Below are positions 1 through 7,247 of a stretch of DNA of 64,000 nucleotides, piece by piece. Numbering within the stretch: the first letter of the stretch is position 1; every line of letters begins with the position of its first letter. Source of the DNA: Kaistella pullorum (lineage in GTDB: Bacteria > Bacteroidota > Bacteroidia > Flavobacteriales > Weeksellaceae); NCBI RefSeq assembly GCF_014837035.1, contig NZ_JACSPS010000001.1:884260-948259 (forward strand). The letters are read 5' to 3'. The position numbers and the translations under genes are program-made. Below the pieces are notes generated by a model. That model saw only the letters and a program-made list of their open reading frames with translations, was not told the DNA's origin and made no database searches.

Positions 1-711
1 GAGCGTTTGTGGTGGTTTTTCGAGGGCTACAAAAGGATGGTTTTGGAGTGTTTGGTTCAGTTTTGAAAGATTTTTGTCATCGTAGACCTGACCTTTGAAA
101 TCGCGCTCGATGTTTTTAATAAACCGTTTCGGTACCTTCTCATATCCGCGTACCACAATGGCGTCCAGCTTTCGGCGTTCGCCTTCAGCAACGCTTAATT
201 CAAGTTGCGGCTCACCATTTTTCAGACCCAGGAATTTCGTCTTCACCCTGTTGAATGCAAAACCGCGTAAACGGTAGTTTTCGCTGACGGCCTTTTTTAA
301 TGAGTCGATGTTTTGCGAGTACAGTTCGCGCGGTAGTTTTAAATTTAAAGCAACTTCATCTTCTAATTTTATAAGACCTCCATTGAAGTTTTTTCCTTTA
401 TCGTAGAAAATCTCGATGCTGTTCTCCGATTCATTTACACTTTTCAGTTCGGTCAGATAAAAGTTGTTCTGTGAAAGCGAATCCAGGAATTTCGCCGCAG
501 TGGCAGAATCTTTCACCACTTTCCGCTGTCCGTTCGCAACATCGGTAAGCCAATACTCTTTCTGCTGCGACCAGAGCGAAACGCAACAAAACAGGGCTAT
601 AAGCGCGGCAAAATATTTCAATAGTAAAGACTTTGGAATTCTGAACTCAATATACGCAAGAATATTTTGTTTAATGTTAACTTTAAACGGCAATTGCATG
701 GTTGTGTCCAT
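1..711 (-). CDS. Omp85/BamA-type outer-membrane protein with POTRA region (partial, cut by left edge)
   Basis: The frame is open from the start codon at 711 to the window edge, so only the first 237 residues are seen. It begins MDTTMQLPF; a second in-frame ATG at 699 could also start it. A hydrophobic stretch at about residues 29-45 ending CCVSLWSQQ looks like a signal peptide. After it come alternating beta/alpha segments of POTRA type, with VVRGYEKVPKRFI resembling the start of a POTRA repeat as in BamA, TamA and FhaC. The membrane barrel would lie outside the window. By family, such proteins insert or translocate outer-membrane proteins. It is divergent from nadD across 69 bases. The Omp85 call rests on the POTRA-like pattern alone; I cannot tell BamA from TamA-like. 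Confidence 0.6.
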   Translation of the reverse strand, partial: MDTTMQLPFKVNIKQNILAYIEFRIPKSLLLKYFAALIALFCCVSLWSQQKEYWLTDVANGQRKVVKDSATAAKFLDSLSQNNFYLTELKSVNESENSIEIFYDKGKNFNGGLIKLEDEVALNLKLPRELYSQNIDSLKKAVSENYRLRGFAFNRVKTKFLGLKNGEPQLELSVAEGERRKLDAIVVRGYEKVPKRFIKNIERDFKGQVYDDKNLSKLNQTLQNHPFVALEKPPQTL

Positions 712-780
712 ATTTCCGCCTTTAATCACTATCTTTATCGCGGACAAAAAGCGTCTGCTAATGATGATTTCCCGCGTTTT

Positions 781-1365
781 ATGAAGAAAGTTGGACTTTT
801 TTTCGGCAGTTTCAATCCTATCCATATCGGGCACCTGATTTTGGCCAATTATATTCTCGAAAATTCTGATATGCACGAACTTTGGTTCGTGGTGAGCCCG
901 CAGAATCCATTTAAAGAAAAAAAGTCGCTGCTGAGTGATCACAACAGATTGGATATGGTGCAGCTTGCGATCCAAAATTACCCGAAGATGCGCGCCTCCA
1001 ACGTAGAGTTTTCGCTTCCCACGCCCAGCTACACTATTGATACACTCACGTACCTGAAAGAAAAATATCCCGATATTTCTTTTGCGCTGATCATGGGAGA
1101 AGATAATCTGAGCGGTTTGCACAAATGGAAAAATTCGGAAAAACTGATAGAAAGTCATCAGATCATCGTCTATCCGCGGCTGTTCGAGGATCAAAAACCA
1201 GCTTCGGAATTCCTGCAACATCCAAATATTTCATTGGTGAGTGCTCCGGTAATTGAAATCTCCGCGACTGAAATCCGGAATATGATAAAAGCAGGCAAAA
1301 ATGTGCGCCCAATGCTTCCGCCGGAGGTTTTCGAATATCTTGACGGAAGTGCTTTTTACCGTTAA
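781..1365 (+). CDS. nadD: nicotinate-nucleotide adenylyltransferase
   Basis: The product (194 aa) makes nicotinate adenine dinucleotide from nicotinate mononucleotide and ATP, a step of NAD synthesis in the cytosol. Residues 9-18 read GSFNPIHIGH, the nucleotidyltransferase HxGH signature, and ISATEIR near residue 160 is the second nucleotide-binding motif ((S/T)xTxxR type). Length fits the family. The frame is open further upstream to 667, but the MKKVGLFFGSF start at 781 matches family N-termini and the extension has no conserved look. A near-consensus -7 box (TATCTTTA, 730-737) lies about 43 bases upstream. The next gene begins 15 bases after the stop, so the two are probably cotranscribed. 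Confidence 0.95.
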   Translation: MKKVGLFFGSFNPIHIGHLILANYILENSDMHELWFVVSPQNPFKEKKSLLSDHNRLDMVQLAIQNYPKMRASNVEFSLPTPSYTIDTLTYLKEKYPDISFALIMGEDNLSGLHKWKNSEKLIESHQIIVYPRLFEDQKPASEFLQHPNISLVSAPVIEISATEIRNMIKAGKNVRPMLPPEVFEYLDGSAFYR

Positions 1366-1380
1366 TTTTAATTGATTGAG

Positions 1381-1719
1381 ATGAAGATTTTAGATAATTT
1401 TTTCACCAAGTACGACGATGAGCAAATCAACCGCTGGTTTAAGAAAATTTGTGTAGCGGAAGCAATTTCGTGGCTTTTGCTTTTCTCCGCAATGATATGG
1501 ATCAGATATGACAGGGAAGGCCTCGCGCCTACCATATACATCATCATCATGGGGAATATCCACGGGCTTTTTTTCACACTTTACTTGCTGATGGTGTGGC
1601 CGGCCAAGAAAATTTTCAGGTGGGATGATGAAGATTTCATTTTCGCGCTGATTGCGGCATTCTTTCCGTTTGCCACTATGTGGATCGACAAAAAACTCGC
1701 CCGGTTCGATCGGGAGTAA
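1381..1719 (+). CDS. DUF3817 family small integral membrane protein
   Basis: A 112-residue protein with three predicted membrane segments (about residues 24-42, 52-71 and 86-101) and charged ends. The pattern, with conserved-looking GNIHGLFFTLYLL and the C-terminal segment before WIDKKL, is that of DUF3817 (YkoF-like integral membrane) proteins, whose role is unknown. I chose the ATG at 1381 rather than the in-frame TTG at 1372 because MKILDNFF leads directly into the conserved part. It follows nadD closely and is followed by a strong terminator at 1743-1766, so it ends the nadD transcript. Confidence 0.7.
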   Translation: MKILDNFFTKYDDEQINRWFKKICVAEAISWLLLFSAMIWIRYDREGLAPTIYIIIMGNIHGLFFTLYLLMVWPAKKIFRWDDEDFIFALIAAFFPFATMWIDKKLARFDRE

Positions 1720-1742
1720 CCGATTATTTAATAAATATTTTG

Positions 1743-1766
1743 AAGTGGCTTCGGTCACTTTTTTTT
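1743..1766 (+). terminator. intrinsic terminator after the DUF3817 gene
   Basis: A 7-bp stem (AAGTGGC with GTCACTT, one G-U pair) is closed by a TTCG tetraloop and followed by eight T residues. It ends the nadD transcript. Confidence 0.85.
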
Positions 1767-1892
1767 GTTTTTGGATGTAATGAAATGCATCTTTCAATAG
1801 TCTATTCCATAGTTCCAATATTTACATAAAAATTTATGCTGCTGATAACCAATACTTTAAATATATTTTTGCTTTTATTTTACTACTTTGCA

Positions 1893-1924
1893 TTGCATGA
1901 TACTAAATAATTGATATATCTTTG
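1893..1924 (+). promoter_or_regulatory. Bacteroidota-type promoter of the beta-barrel gene
   Basis: TTG at 1893-1895 and TATCTTTG at 1917-1924 are separated by 21 bases, matching the -33/-7 form TTG...TAnnTTTG. The start codon of the gene is about 100 bases downstream. Both boxes lie at or inside the arms of an inverted repeat (TTGCATTGCA / TGCAATGCAA), so a regulator bound there would cover the promoter. Confidence 0.7.
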
Positions 1925-2031
1925 CAATGCAATCCTAAACTAATAACAATACATAACGCAGGGTCTCAAAACCCGTTCACCAAATCACTTTTCAAATATT
2001 GAAATCCTGCTTTTATTAAAACTTAAACATC

Positions 2032-4326
2032 ATGAAAAAATTCACCGTAACATTGGCATTGATTACTTTTTCGGCAGTCTCGGCACAGCAAAGCGTAAAA
2101 AACGACAGTCTTAAAATCCACAGCGTACAGGAAGTGCTGATCAGCAAAAAAGTATTTAAAAAAGAAAGTGACCGTTTTGTGTATGACATTTCAAATGCAC
2201 CGCTGGCGAAAGGAAGTTCCACTTTTGATATCCTAAAACAGACCCCGATGGTTTCTTCCAGTGACGAAAGCACATTGAAAATTGCCGGGAAAAACAATGC
2301 GGTAATCTATATCAACGGCCGGAAATCTAATATGGATGCCGCTTCGCTCGTGCAGTTCCTTAAAAATACACCGGCGGAAAATATCCAGAAAATCGAAGTG
2401 ATCACAATGCCGGGCAGCGAGTATCAGGTAGAGTCTTCAGACGGAATTATCAATATCATTTTGAAGAAAAAATCAACTGACGGCTTCAACGGAAACATGC
2501 GCATGAGCAGTACTGCGAACAAGTACACGAATAATTCATCATCTTTCTCCGGAAACTACCGCAAAGACAAGCTTGGGATCAGCGCAAACCTCAGCGGTTC
2601 GGCGAACATCCAACCTCAATATTTCGATCTTCAGAACGGTAACAGCCTTGCTACGAACCGCAGCGTAGGTTTCATAGACGATCCCAACCAGAATCTCGGC
2701 GGTTATCTGAACATAGATTATCAGCTGAATGATAACAGCAATATCGCACTGAGCTGGAATACTTGGGCAAACAAGAGCTATGGCGCCACGATTAATCTCT
2801 TCAACACATTGAAAACGTTTGACAATGCGGGCAATCTTTTGTCCACGGAATACACAAATTCCCGCAACCGCGAAGATGCGAGATCGTACAATAACAATGT
2901 GAATCTGAATTATGAACTGAAAACCGATTCGCTAGGCAGTAAACTGAACCTGAATGCAGCTTACCTCAATTACAAGCGCTTCCAGCACGGAGACAATAAC
3001 ACTATTCTCGCCAATGCTGACGGTACAGACGTGCATGCAACGAAGAATGTTTTGCAAAGTCAACCGCAGATCATCAACAGTTTTGCAGCAACCGCAGATT
3101 ATAATCGGAAATTTGAAAATGATTTCAGTGCTTCTGTTGGCGCGAATTTCAACAAGACCAATACAGACAACGACATACTGAGTATTACCACAGATTTCAT
3201 ATACGACGGCACGGGTCAGTTAATTGATAAAGATCCTACCGCCACACCCAATCATTTTATCTATGATGAAACCATTTATGGCTTTTATCTGACACTTGAA
3301 AAAAAGTTTTCCGATAAATTTTCGGGGAAAGCGGGCGCTAGATATGAAATTACAGGCAGCCTCGGAACTTCGGATAACAGTAAGGATCCGGCGCTGCGCA
3401 GGATAGAGCGCGAGTACAGCAATTTCCTGCCCTATTTAAGTCTTAATTATGCCATAAATGATAACCAGAATCTTTCCTACGCGTTTTCAAGCCGTATGCG
3501 CAGACCAAGTTTTTGGGAACTGAATCCTGTGAAAAACCTGTTAACCGAATACAACTATACGCAGAACAACCCTTTCGTGAAGGCTTCTGCAACCTATAAT
3601 CAGGAGTTGACGTATATGTACAAAAATTCTTATTTCGTAGTTCTGAATCATTCTTACCTTAAAGATGTCATCACACAGGTTCCGCTTCAGGGTTATCCGG
3701 TTAGCCCCGATGGTACGGTGGGAGCGGTGAACGAGCTCAGATACATCCGCACCAATTTTGGCGACCAGCAGGAGATGTCCGCTGCACTTGGAGTGAACAA
3801 ATCCTTTTTTAAACAGGCGGTTTCGGTGAATTTTAGCATCGGTATGCAGCACAATATCAACCGTGGATCGCTAAGCGTAGATCCTACTACCGGCGACCGT
3901 TTCCTCAACGCCAATGGTGATTTTGTGACCTATACGAACGAAACCGAATCCACCAGCCTGTTCATTCAGTCAAACAATACCATCAGGCTCGACAAAAAGA
4001 AAACCTGGTTCCTGGGTGTCAATTATTTCTATGTTGACAAACAGCAAATCGAGCTTGGCTTACTCAAAAATATGATGAGTCTGGACCTGAACCTTAAGAA
4101 AATCTGGAATGACTGGACTTTCAGCGTAAATGTAAATGATGTGTTCCGTACGAACGTCGTTGAAGTAAATGACCATCAGGCCAACGGAAACTTCAATTAT
4201 ATCCTGAATGATAGCTACCGCCAGAATTTTGGAGCTACAATTGTCTATAATTTCGGCAACAAAAAAGTGAAGAAAGTCCGCGATATCGAAGATGCAAGCA
4301 AGGATGTAAAAAGCAGGACGCGCTAA
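2032..4326 (+). CDS. outer-membrane beta-barrel family protein (TonB-receptor-like)
   Basis: A 764-residue protein with a signal peptide (MKKFTVTLALITFSAVSAQQ). Residues about 30-145 look like a plug domain (DISNAPLAKGSSTFDILKQ, AVIYINGR, IEVITMPGSEY, INIILKK), and the rest is a long series of amphipathic beta strands ending in an aromatic-rich segment. This architecture, without an N-terminal carboxypeptidase-regulatory domain, is typical of the OMP_b-brl_3 group of Bacteroidota outer-membrane proteins, related to TonB-dependent receptors. The substrate is unknown. No SusD partner is adjacent. It stands alone between a regulated-looking promoter and a strong bidirectional terminator, so it is probably a single-gene transcript controlled by an environmental signal. 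Confidence 0.8.
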   Translation: MKKFTVTLALITFSAVSAQQSVKNDSLKIHSVQEVLISKKVFKKESDRFVYDISNAPLAKGSSTFDILKQTPMVSSSDESTLKIAGKNNAVIYINGRKSNMDAASLVQFLKNTPAENIQKIEVITMPGSEYQVESSDGIINIILKKKSTDGFNGNMRMSSTANKYTNNSSSFSGNYRKDKLGISANLSGSANIQPQYFDLQNGNSLATNRSVGFIDDPNQNLGGYLNIDYQLNDNSNIALSWNTWANKSYGATINLFNTLKTFDNAGNLLSTEYTNSRNREDARSYNNNVNLNYELKTDSLGSKLNLNAAYLNYKRFQHGDNNTILANADGTDVHATKNVLQSQPQIINSFAATADYNRKFENDFSASVGANFNKTNTDNDILSITTDFIYDGTGQLIDKDPTATPNHFIYDETIYGFYLTLEKKFSDKFSGKAGARYEITGSLGTSDNSKDPALRRIEREYSNFLPYLSLNYAINDNQNLSYAFSSRMRRPSFWELNPVKNLLTEYNYTQNNPFVKASATYNQELTYMYKNSYFVVLNHSYLKDVITQVPLQGYPVSPDGTVGAVNELRYIRTNFGDQQEMSAALGVNKSFFKQAVSVNFSIGMQHNINRGSLSVDPTTGDRFLNANGDFVTYTNETESTSLFIQSNNTIRLDKKKTWFLGVNYFYVDKQQIELGLLKNMMSLDLNLKKIWNDWTFSVNVNDVFRTNVVEVNDHQANGNFNYILNDSYRQNFGATIVYNFGNKKVKKVRDIEDASKDVKSRTR

Positions 4327-4354
4327 GTTATTTTTTCTAAATTTTTCATAAAAC

Positions 4355-4382
4355 AAAATCCACGGTTTGCGCCGTGGATTTT
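4355..4382. terminator. bidirectional terminator between convergent genes
   Basis: An 11-bp perfect stem (AAAATCCACGG with CCGTGGATTTT) around a 6-base loop lies between the ends of the beta-barrel gene (4326, plus) and the ctlX-like gene (4407, minus). The A/T ends let it serve both strands. Confidence 0.8.
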
Positions 4383-4406
4383 GTGGTTGTAAAACGATAT
4401 TTGTTT

Positions 4407-5330
4407 TTAAACTTTTGGCAAGAACACTTCTGCAAGCATGCATCGCGCGCTTCCGCCACCGTTGGTTTCGATTGTTGCTAAATCGGCTGATAAGATTTCG
4501 CAATATTTCCTGATTTTTTCAATTTGCTCGGCGTTCAGCGACTGGTGGGCGGTCTGGCTCATTACCAAATATTTTTTCCCGTCCTCACTTTGCACCTGCA
4601 GCATGTTTCCCGCGAATTGCTGCAGCTGGTCTTCGGAAATTTCAATGATTTCCTTATTGGTAGATTTAATGACTTCCTGCACTTTTTCACGTTCCAGCTC
4701 GCTGTCGATACAGTCCAGGCAAATCACCACAAAACCGTCAGCAACGCACATCATGACATTGGTGTGATAAATCGGTAATCTTTCGCCATCGGCATTTTGG
4801 TAAGAATGAAAAACCACCGGCGTGTATCCCATTTTATCACAAAGTTCACGGAAGAGCCCTTCGTCAAGCCGCATAGAAACTGACCCGTAGGCAATCTTGT
4901 AGTCGTGGTCGAAAATGATGCTTCCGGTTGCCTCCAGAAACTTGTTTTCATTTTCATAATGCGAATAATCTTCTACATTTTCTATTTTGAAACCGTCAGC
5001 TTTCAATCTTTCCAGAATGTCCGGACGTCGCTCTACACGGCGGTTTGGGGCGAACATTGGGTACAGGCGCACCATACCGTCGGGGTGAAAACTCACCCAG
5101 TTGTTTGGGAAAATCGAGTCGGGGGTGTGCGGCTCCGGCGTGTCTTTCACCACGATTACGTTGATGCCTTTGCTGCGCAGTTTTTCTACGAAATTTCGGA
5201 ATTCACCGAGCGCTTTTTCCTGGATATCGTTGCCGGTCTGCTCTACCTGAAAATAATTGTTCAGAGCCGTCTGCTCGTTGTATCCAAATGCTACAGGTTC
5301 AATCATCAGAACCGTACTGGCTGTCTGCAT
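4407..5330 (-). CDS. ctlX: citrulline hydrolase / arginine-deiminase-related protein, CtlX type
   Basis: A 307-residue cytosolic protein of the guanidino-group-modifying superfamily. Visible family marks are FPNNWVSFHPDG (about residues 74-85), the DHDYKIAYGS segment, HTNVMMCVADGF with the general-base His, and a C-terminal ETNGGGSARCMLAE that carries the presumed nucleophile Cys297. This arrangement fits the citrulline utilisation hydrolase CtlX, a relative of dimethylarginine dimethylaminohydrolase and arginine deiminase. By family it would act on citrulline or a similar ureido/guanidino amino acid. A second superfamily member lies 0.7 kb away beyond cutC. A -7-like box (TATTTTTG, minus strand, 5368-5375) lies upstream. 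The exact substrate cannot be read from sequence. Confidence 0.8.
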   Translation of the reverse strand: MQTASTVLMIEPVAFGYNEQTALNNYFQVEQTGNDIQEKALGEFRNFVEKLRSKGINVIVVKDTPEPHTPDSIFPNNWVSFHPDGMVRLYPMFAPNRRVERRPDILERLKADGFKIENVEDYSHYENENKFLEATGSIIFDHDYKIAYGSVSMRLDEGLFRELCDKMGYTPVVFHSYQNADGERLPIYHTNVMMCVADGFVVICLDCIDSELEREKVQEVIKSTNKEIIEISEDQLQQFAGNMLQVQSEDGKKYLVMSQTAHQSLNAEQIEKIRKYCEILSADLATIETNGGGSARCMLAEVFLPKV

Positions 5331-5367
5331 GCTGAATTTTATTTTAAGAGTTAAAATTGAAGTCGGG

Positions 5368-5375
5368 CAAAAATA
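5368..5375 (-). promoter_or_regulatory. -7 box upstream of the ctlX-like gene
   Basis: Read on the minus strand this is TATTTTTG (TAnnTTTG), about 38 bases before the start codon. A TTG at 5390-5392 is only 14 bases further up, closer than usual, so the -33 box is uncertain. Confidence 0.45.
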
Positions 5376-5408
5376 CTTAAATTTAAAGACAATAATTAAA
5401 AAAGGTAA

Positions 5409-6071
5409 ATGTTAGAAATAGCCTGTTTTGAAATGACTTCCGCCGAGACTGCACTGCGCTCCATGGCAGACCGAATCGAGTTCTGCACTGATCTGGAACT
5501 GGGCGGCACAACGCCGGATTTTTATGAGTTCCTGCATCTGAAACGCACGTTCAGCAAACCGGTTTATGTGATGATCAGACCCAAAGGCGGCCCGTTTTAT
5601 TATTCTGAGACTGAATTCATTGAGATGAAAAAAAGCATCATCTCATTCGGTGAAGCGGGAGCAGACGGTTTTGTCTTTGGAATCCTAACGCCTCAGAACG
5701 AAGTAGATGTGCAAAGAAATGCTGAACTTATCACACTTGCAGCTGGTATTCCGTGTACCTTTCACCGTGCTGTAGACCGCACGGCGGATCTCGACAAATC
5801 GGTGGAAACATTGATTGGGCTTGGCTTTAAGACTGTACTGACTTCGGGCGGAAAAAAGAGCGCGATGGAAGGCAAGGAAAATTTAAAACAGCTGATCGGG
5901 AAATATTCCAATCAAATTGAAATCCTCATCGGAGGCGGCGTAAGGTCTGAAAACGTGGCTGAAATCAAAGAATTCACCGGAGCAACCAGCTTTCATTCCT
6001 CGGCAATTCTGAAATATGACACTCTCGCCAGTGCCGCCGAAATAAAAGATATTAAAAAGCTGATATCCTGA
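5409..6071 (+). CDS. cutC: copper homeostasis protein CutC
   Basis: A 220-residue cytosolic TIM-barrel-like protein. MLEIACFEMTSAETAL, ADRIEFCTDLELGGTTPD, VYVMIRPKGGPFYY, GADGFVFGILT, CTFHRAVDRT and EILIGGGVRSENV follow the CutC family in order and spacing. CutC was linked to copper tolerance in E. coli, but its biochemical role is still debated. It is divergent from the ctlX-like gene across 78 bases and convergent with the next gene, whose stop codon begins at the very next base (6072), so no terminator fits between them. Confidence 0.93.
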   Translation: MLEIACFEMTSAETALRSMADRIEFCTDLELGGTTPDFYEFLHLKRTFSKPVYVMIRPKGGPFYYSETEFIEMKKSIISFGEAGADGFVFGILTPQNEVDVQRNAELITLAAGIPCTFHRAVDRTADLDKSVETLIGLGFKTVLTSGGKKSAMEGKENLKQLIGKYSNQIEILIGGGVRSENVAEIKEFTGATSFHSSAILKYDTLASAAEIKDIKKLIS

Positions 6072-6986
6072 TTATTCCCGGGCCAGCGGCAGGGTGGAGC
6101 AGCGCAGTAGACCGCCCATTTTGGCGATTTCACGGTACGGAATCTCTTCCACCGTCATTCCCCATTCGTTGCGCAAGTGCTCATTCATGCGTGTGAAACT
6201 TCCGTCAGACACCACAATATCGGGCGCGATGGAGAAAATATTAGGGTTCATCTCGAACATCTCCTCTTTGGTCACGTGGAAACAGTTTTCTTCGCCAAAA
6301 ATATCGAGCAACAATCTGTAATCGCTTTCATCTACAAAGCCGTCTTTGTAAATGATGCATTTGTCTTTTCCGACAGGATTGAAAGTGCAGTCGAGGTGTA
6401 GAATTCCGGAGAAAGCGTCAAAGTCGTTTTTGGTGAGTTCAAGATCGATGATACGTTTTTTTGGGAAGTATTCTTTTAATATTTCAATAGCGTATTCATT
6501 TGTACGCGCGGTTTTATAATTTCGGTAATCTTCAGAAAAACAGGTCCCTACAAACAGAAAGTCATTCCAGATGATCACGTCGCCGCCTTCGATATGCGCT
6601 GAATCTGGCAGGTTGATAATATTTTTCCAGCCAACTCGCGCGAAGATTTTTCGGTAAGCATCCTGCTCATTATAGCGGTCCTGAATGATGTTTGAGATGA
6701 TCATTTTATCATCGATGACGAAGGCCACATCACGTGCAAAAACCTGGTTGTAATCGTGGATCAGGTGCGGACGGAAAACTTCTACATCATGTTTAAGCAG
6801 TACTTTTTCGAATTCAGACATTTCCATGATGATGTCTTCTTCGCGTGGGTAGATCCCGTTTTGTATGGAGTGATAAGATTTGGCATCGTAGCTGTGCTCC
6901 AAGGCATGCACAGGTCCCATAGAGTTTGGAAGACCGAGCACCACGGATTTTAGCCGGCCGGTTTCGTTTTTAATGTTAAGTTTCAT
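6072..6986 (-). CDS. arginine-deiminase / amidinotransferase family protein
   Basis: A 304-residue cytosolic protein of the guanidino-group-modifying superfamily. It shows the ordered motifs FARDVAFVIDD (about 88-98), HIEGGDVIIWND (about 131-142), LHLDCTFNPVG, and a C-terminal GGLLRCSTLPLARE with the presumed nucleophile Cys296 followed by the conserved Thr-Leu-Pro. Homologues are usually labelled arginine deiminase family or dimethylarginine dimethylaminohydrolase family; arginine, methylated arginine or a related guanidino compound are all possible substrates. The length is shorter than classical arginine deiminase (about 400 aa). It has its own -7 box (7003-7010), just downstream of two direct repeats that look like an activator site. 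Confidence 0.8.
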   Translation of the reverse strand: MKLNIKNETGRLKSVVLGLPNSMGPVHALEHSYDAKSYHSIQNGIYPREEDIIMEMSEFEKVLLKHDVEVFRPHLIHDYNQVFARDVAFVIDDKMIISNIIQDRYNEQDAYRKIFARVGWKNIINLPDSAHIEGGDVIIWNDFLFVGTCFSEDYRNYKTARTNEYAIEILKEYFPKKRIIDLELTKNDFDAFSGILHLDCTFNPVGKDKCIIYKDGFVDESDYRLLLDIFGEENCFHVTKEEMFEMNPNIFSIAPDIVVSDGSFTRMNEHLRNEWGMTVEEIPYREIAKMGGLLRCSTLPLARE

Positions 6987-7002
6987 AATTTCGTGAGAGT
7001 TC

Positions 7003-7010
7003 CAAATTTA
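7003..7010 (-). promoter_or_regulatory. -7 box of the arginine-deiminase-like gene
   Basis: On the minus strand it reads TAAATTTG, 16 bases before the start codon. No TTG lies at the right distance upstream; instead two direct repeats (7028-7037, 7048-7057) occupy the -33 region and beyond, as expected of an activator-dependent promoter. Confidence 0.5.
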
Positions 7011-7027
7011 AACAAATGCTTTGAAGT

Positions 7028-7057
7028 AGCGAAATATTATATAAATGAGCGAAATAT
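7028..7057. repeat. two 10-bp direct repeats 20 bp apart, operator-like
   Basis: AGCGAAATAT occurs exactly twice, at 7028-7037 and 7048-7057, so the copies are two helical turns apart on the same DNA face. They lie between divergent genes, close upstream of the -7 box of the minus-strand gene and about 150 bases from that of the Do-like protease. Confidence 0.6.
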
Positions 7058-7207
7058 GACAAAACGGCAGTGCAAAAGACATTAATGCCTTTAACATTTA
7101 GCCTGGAATTGAATCAAACGTGTGTGCTAACACTAAAAATAGCCAATGATTGTTAAGGTTTAGTTAAAACTGAAACTATCCTGTAATAATCTCTACTTAT
7201 TTAGCAT

Positions 7208-7215
7208 TAAATTTG
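7208..7215 (+). promoter_or_regulatory. -7 box of the Do-like protease gene
   Basis: TAAATTTG fits TAnnTTTG and lies 32 bases before the start codon. No TTG is well placed upstream, so the promoter is only half defined. Confidence 0.45.
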
Positions 7216-7247
7216 ACAATCGCAAAACGAAAAATCGAAATAAATTT

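Larger units (their letters stand above)
1720..2031. other. 312-base intergenic region before the beta-barrel gene
   Basis: It holds the terminator at 1743-1766, then AT-rich sequence, a promoter at 1893-1924 enclosed by a 10-bp inverted repeat (1888-1897 and 1923-1932), and about 100 bases of leader. The leader contains a short hairpin GGGTCTCAAAACCC at about 1961-1974. No coding frame in it is convincing. Confidence 0.7.

Noticed and set aside
667..780. N-terminal extension of nadD
   Set aside because: The added residues have no conserved pattern and include promoter-like DNA; the GSFNPIHIGH motif is placed correctly from the start at 781.
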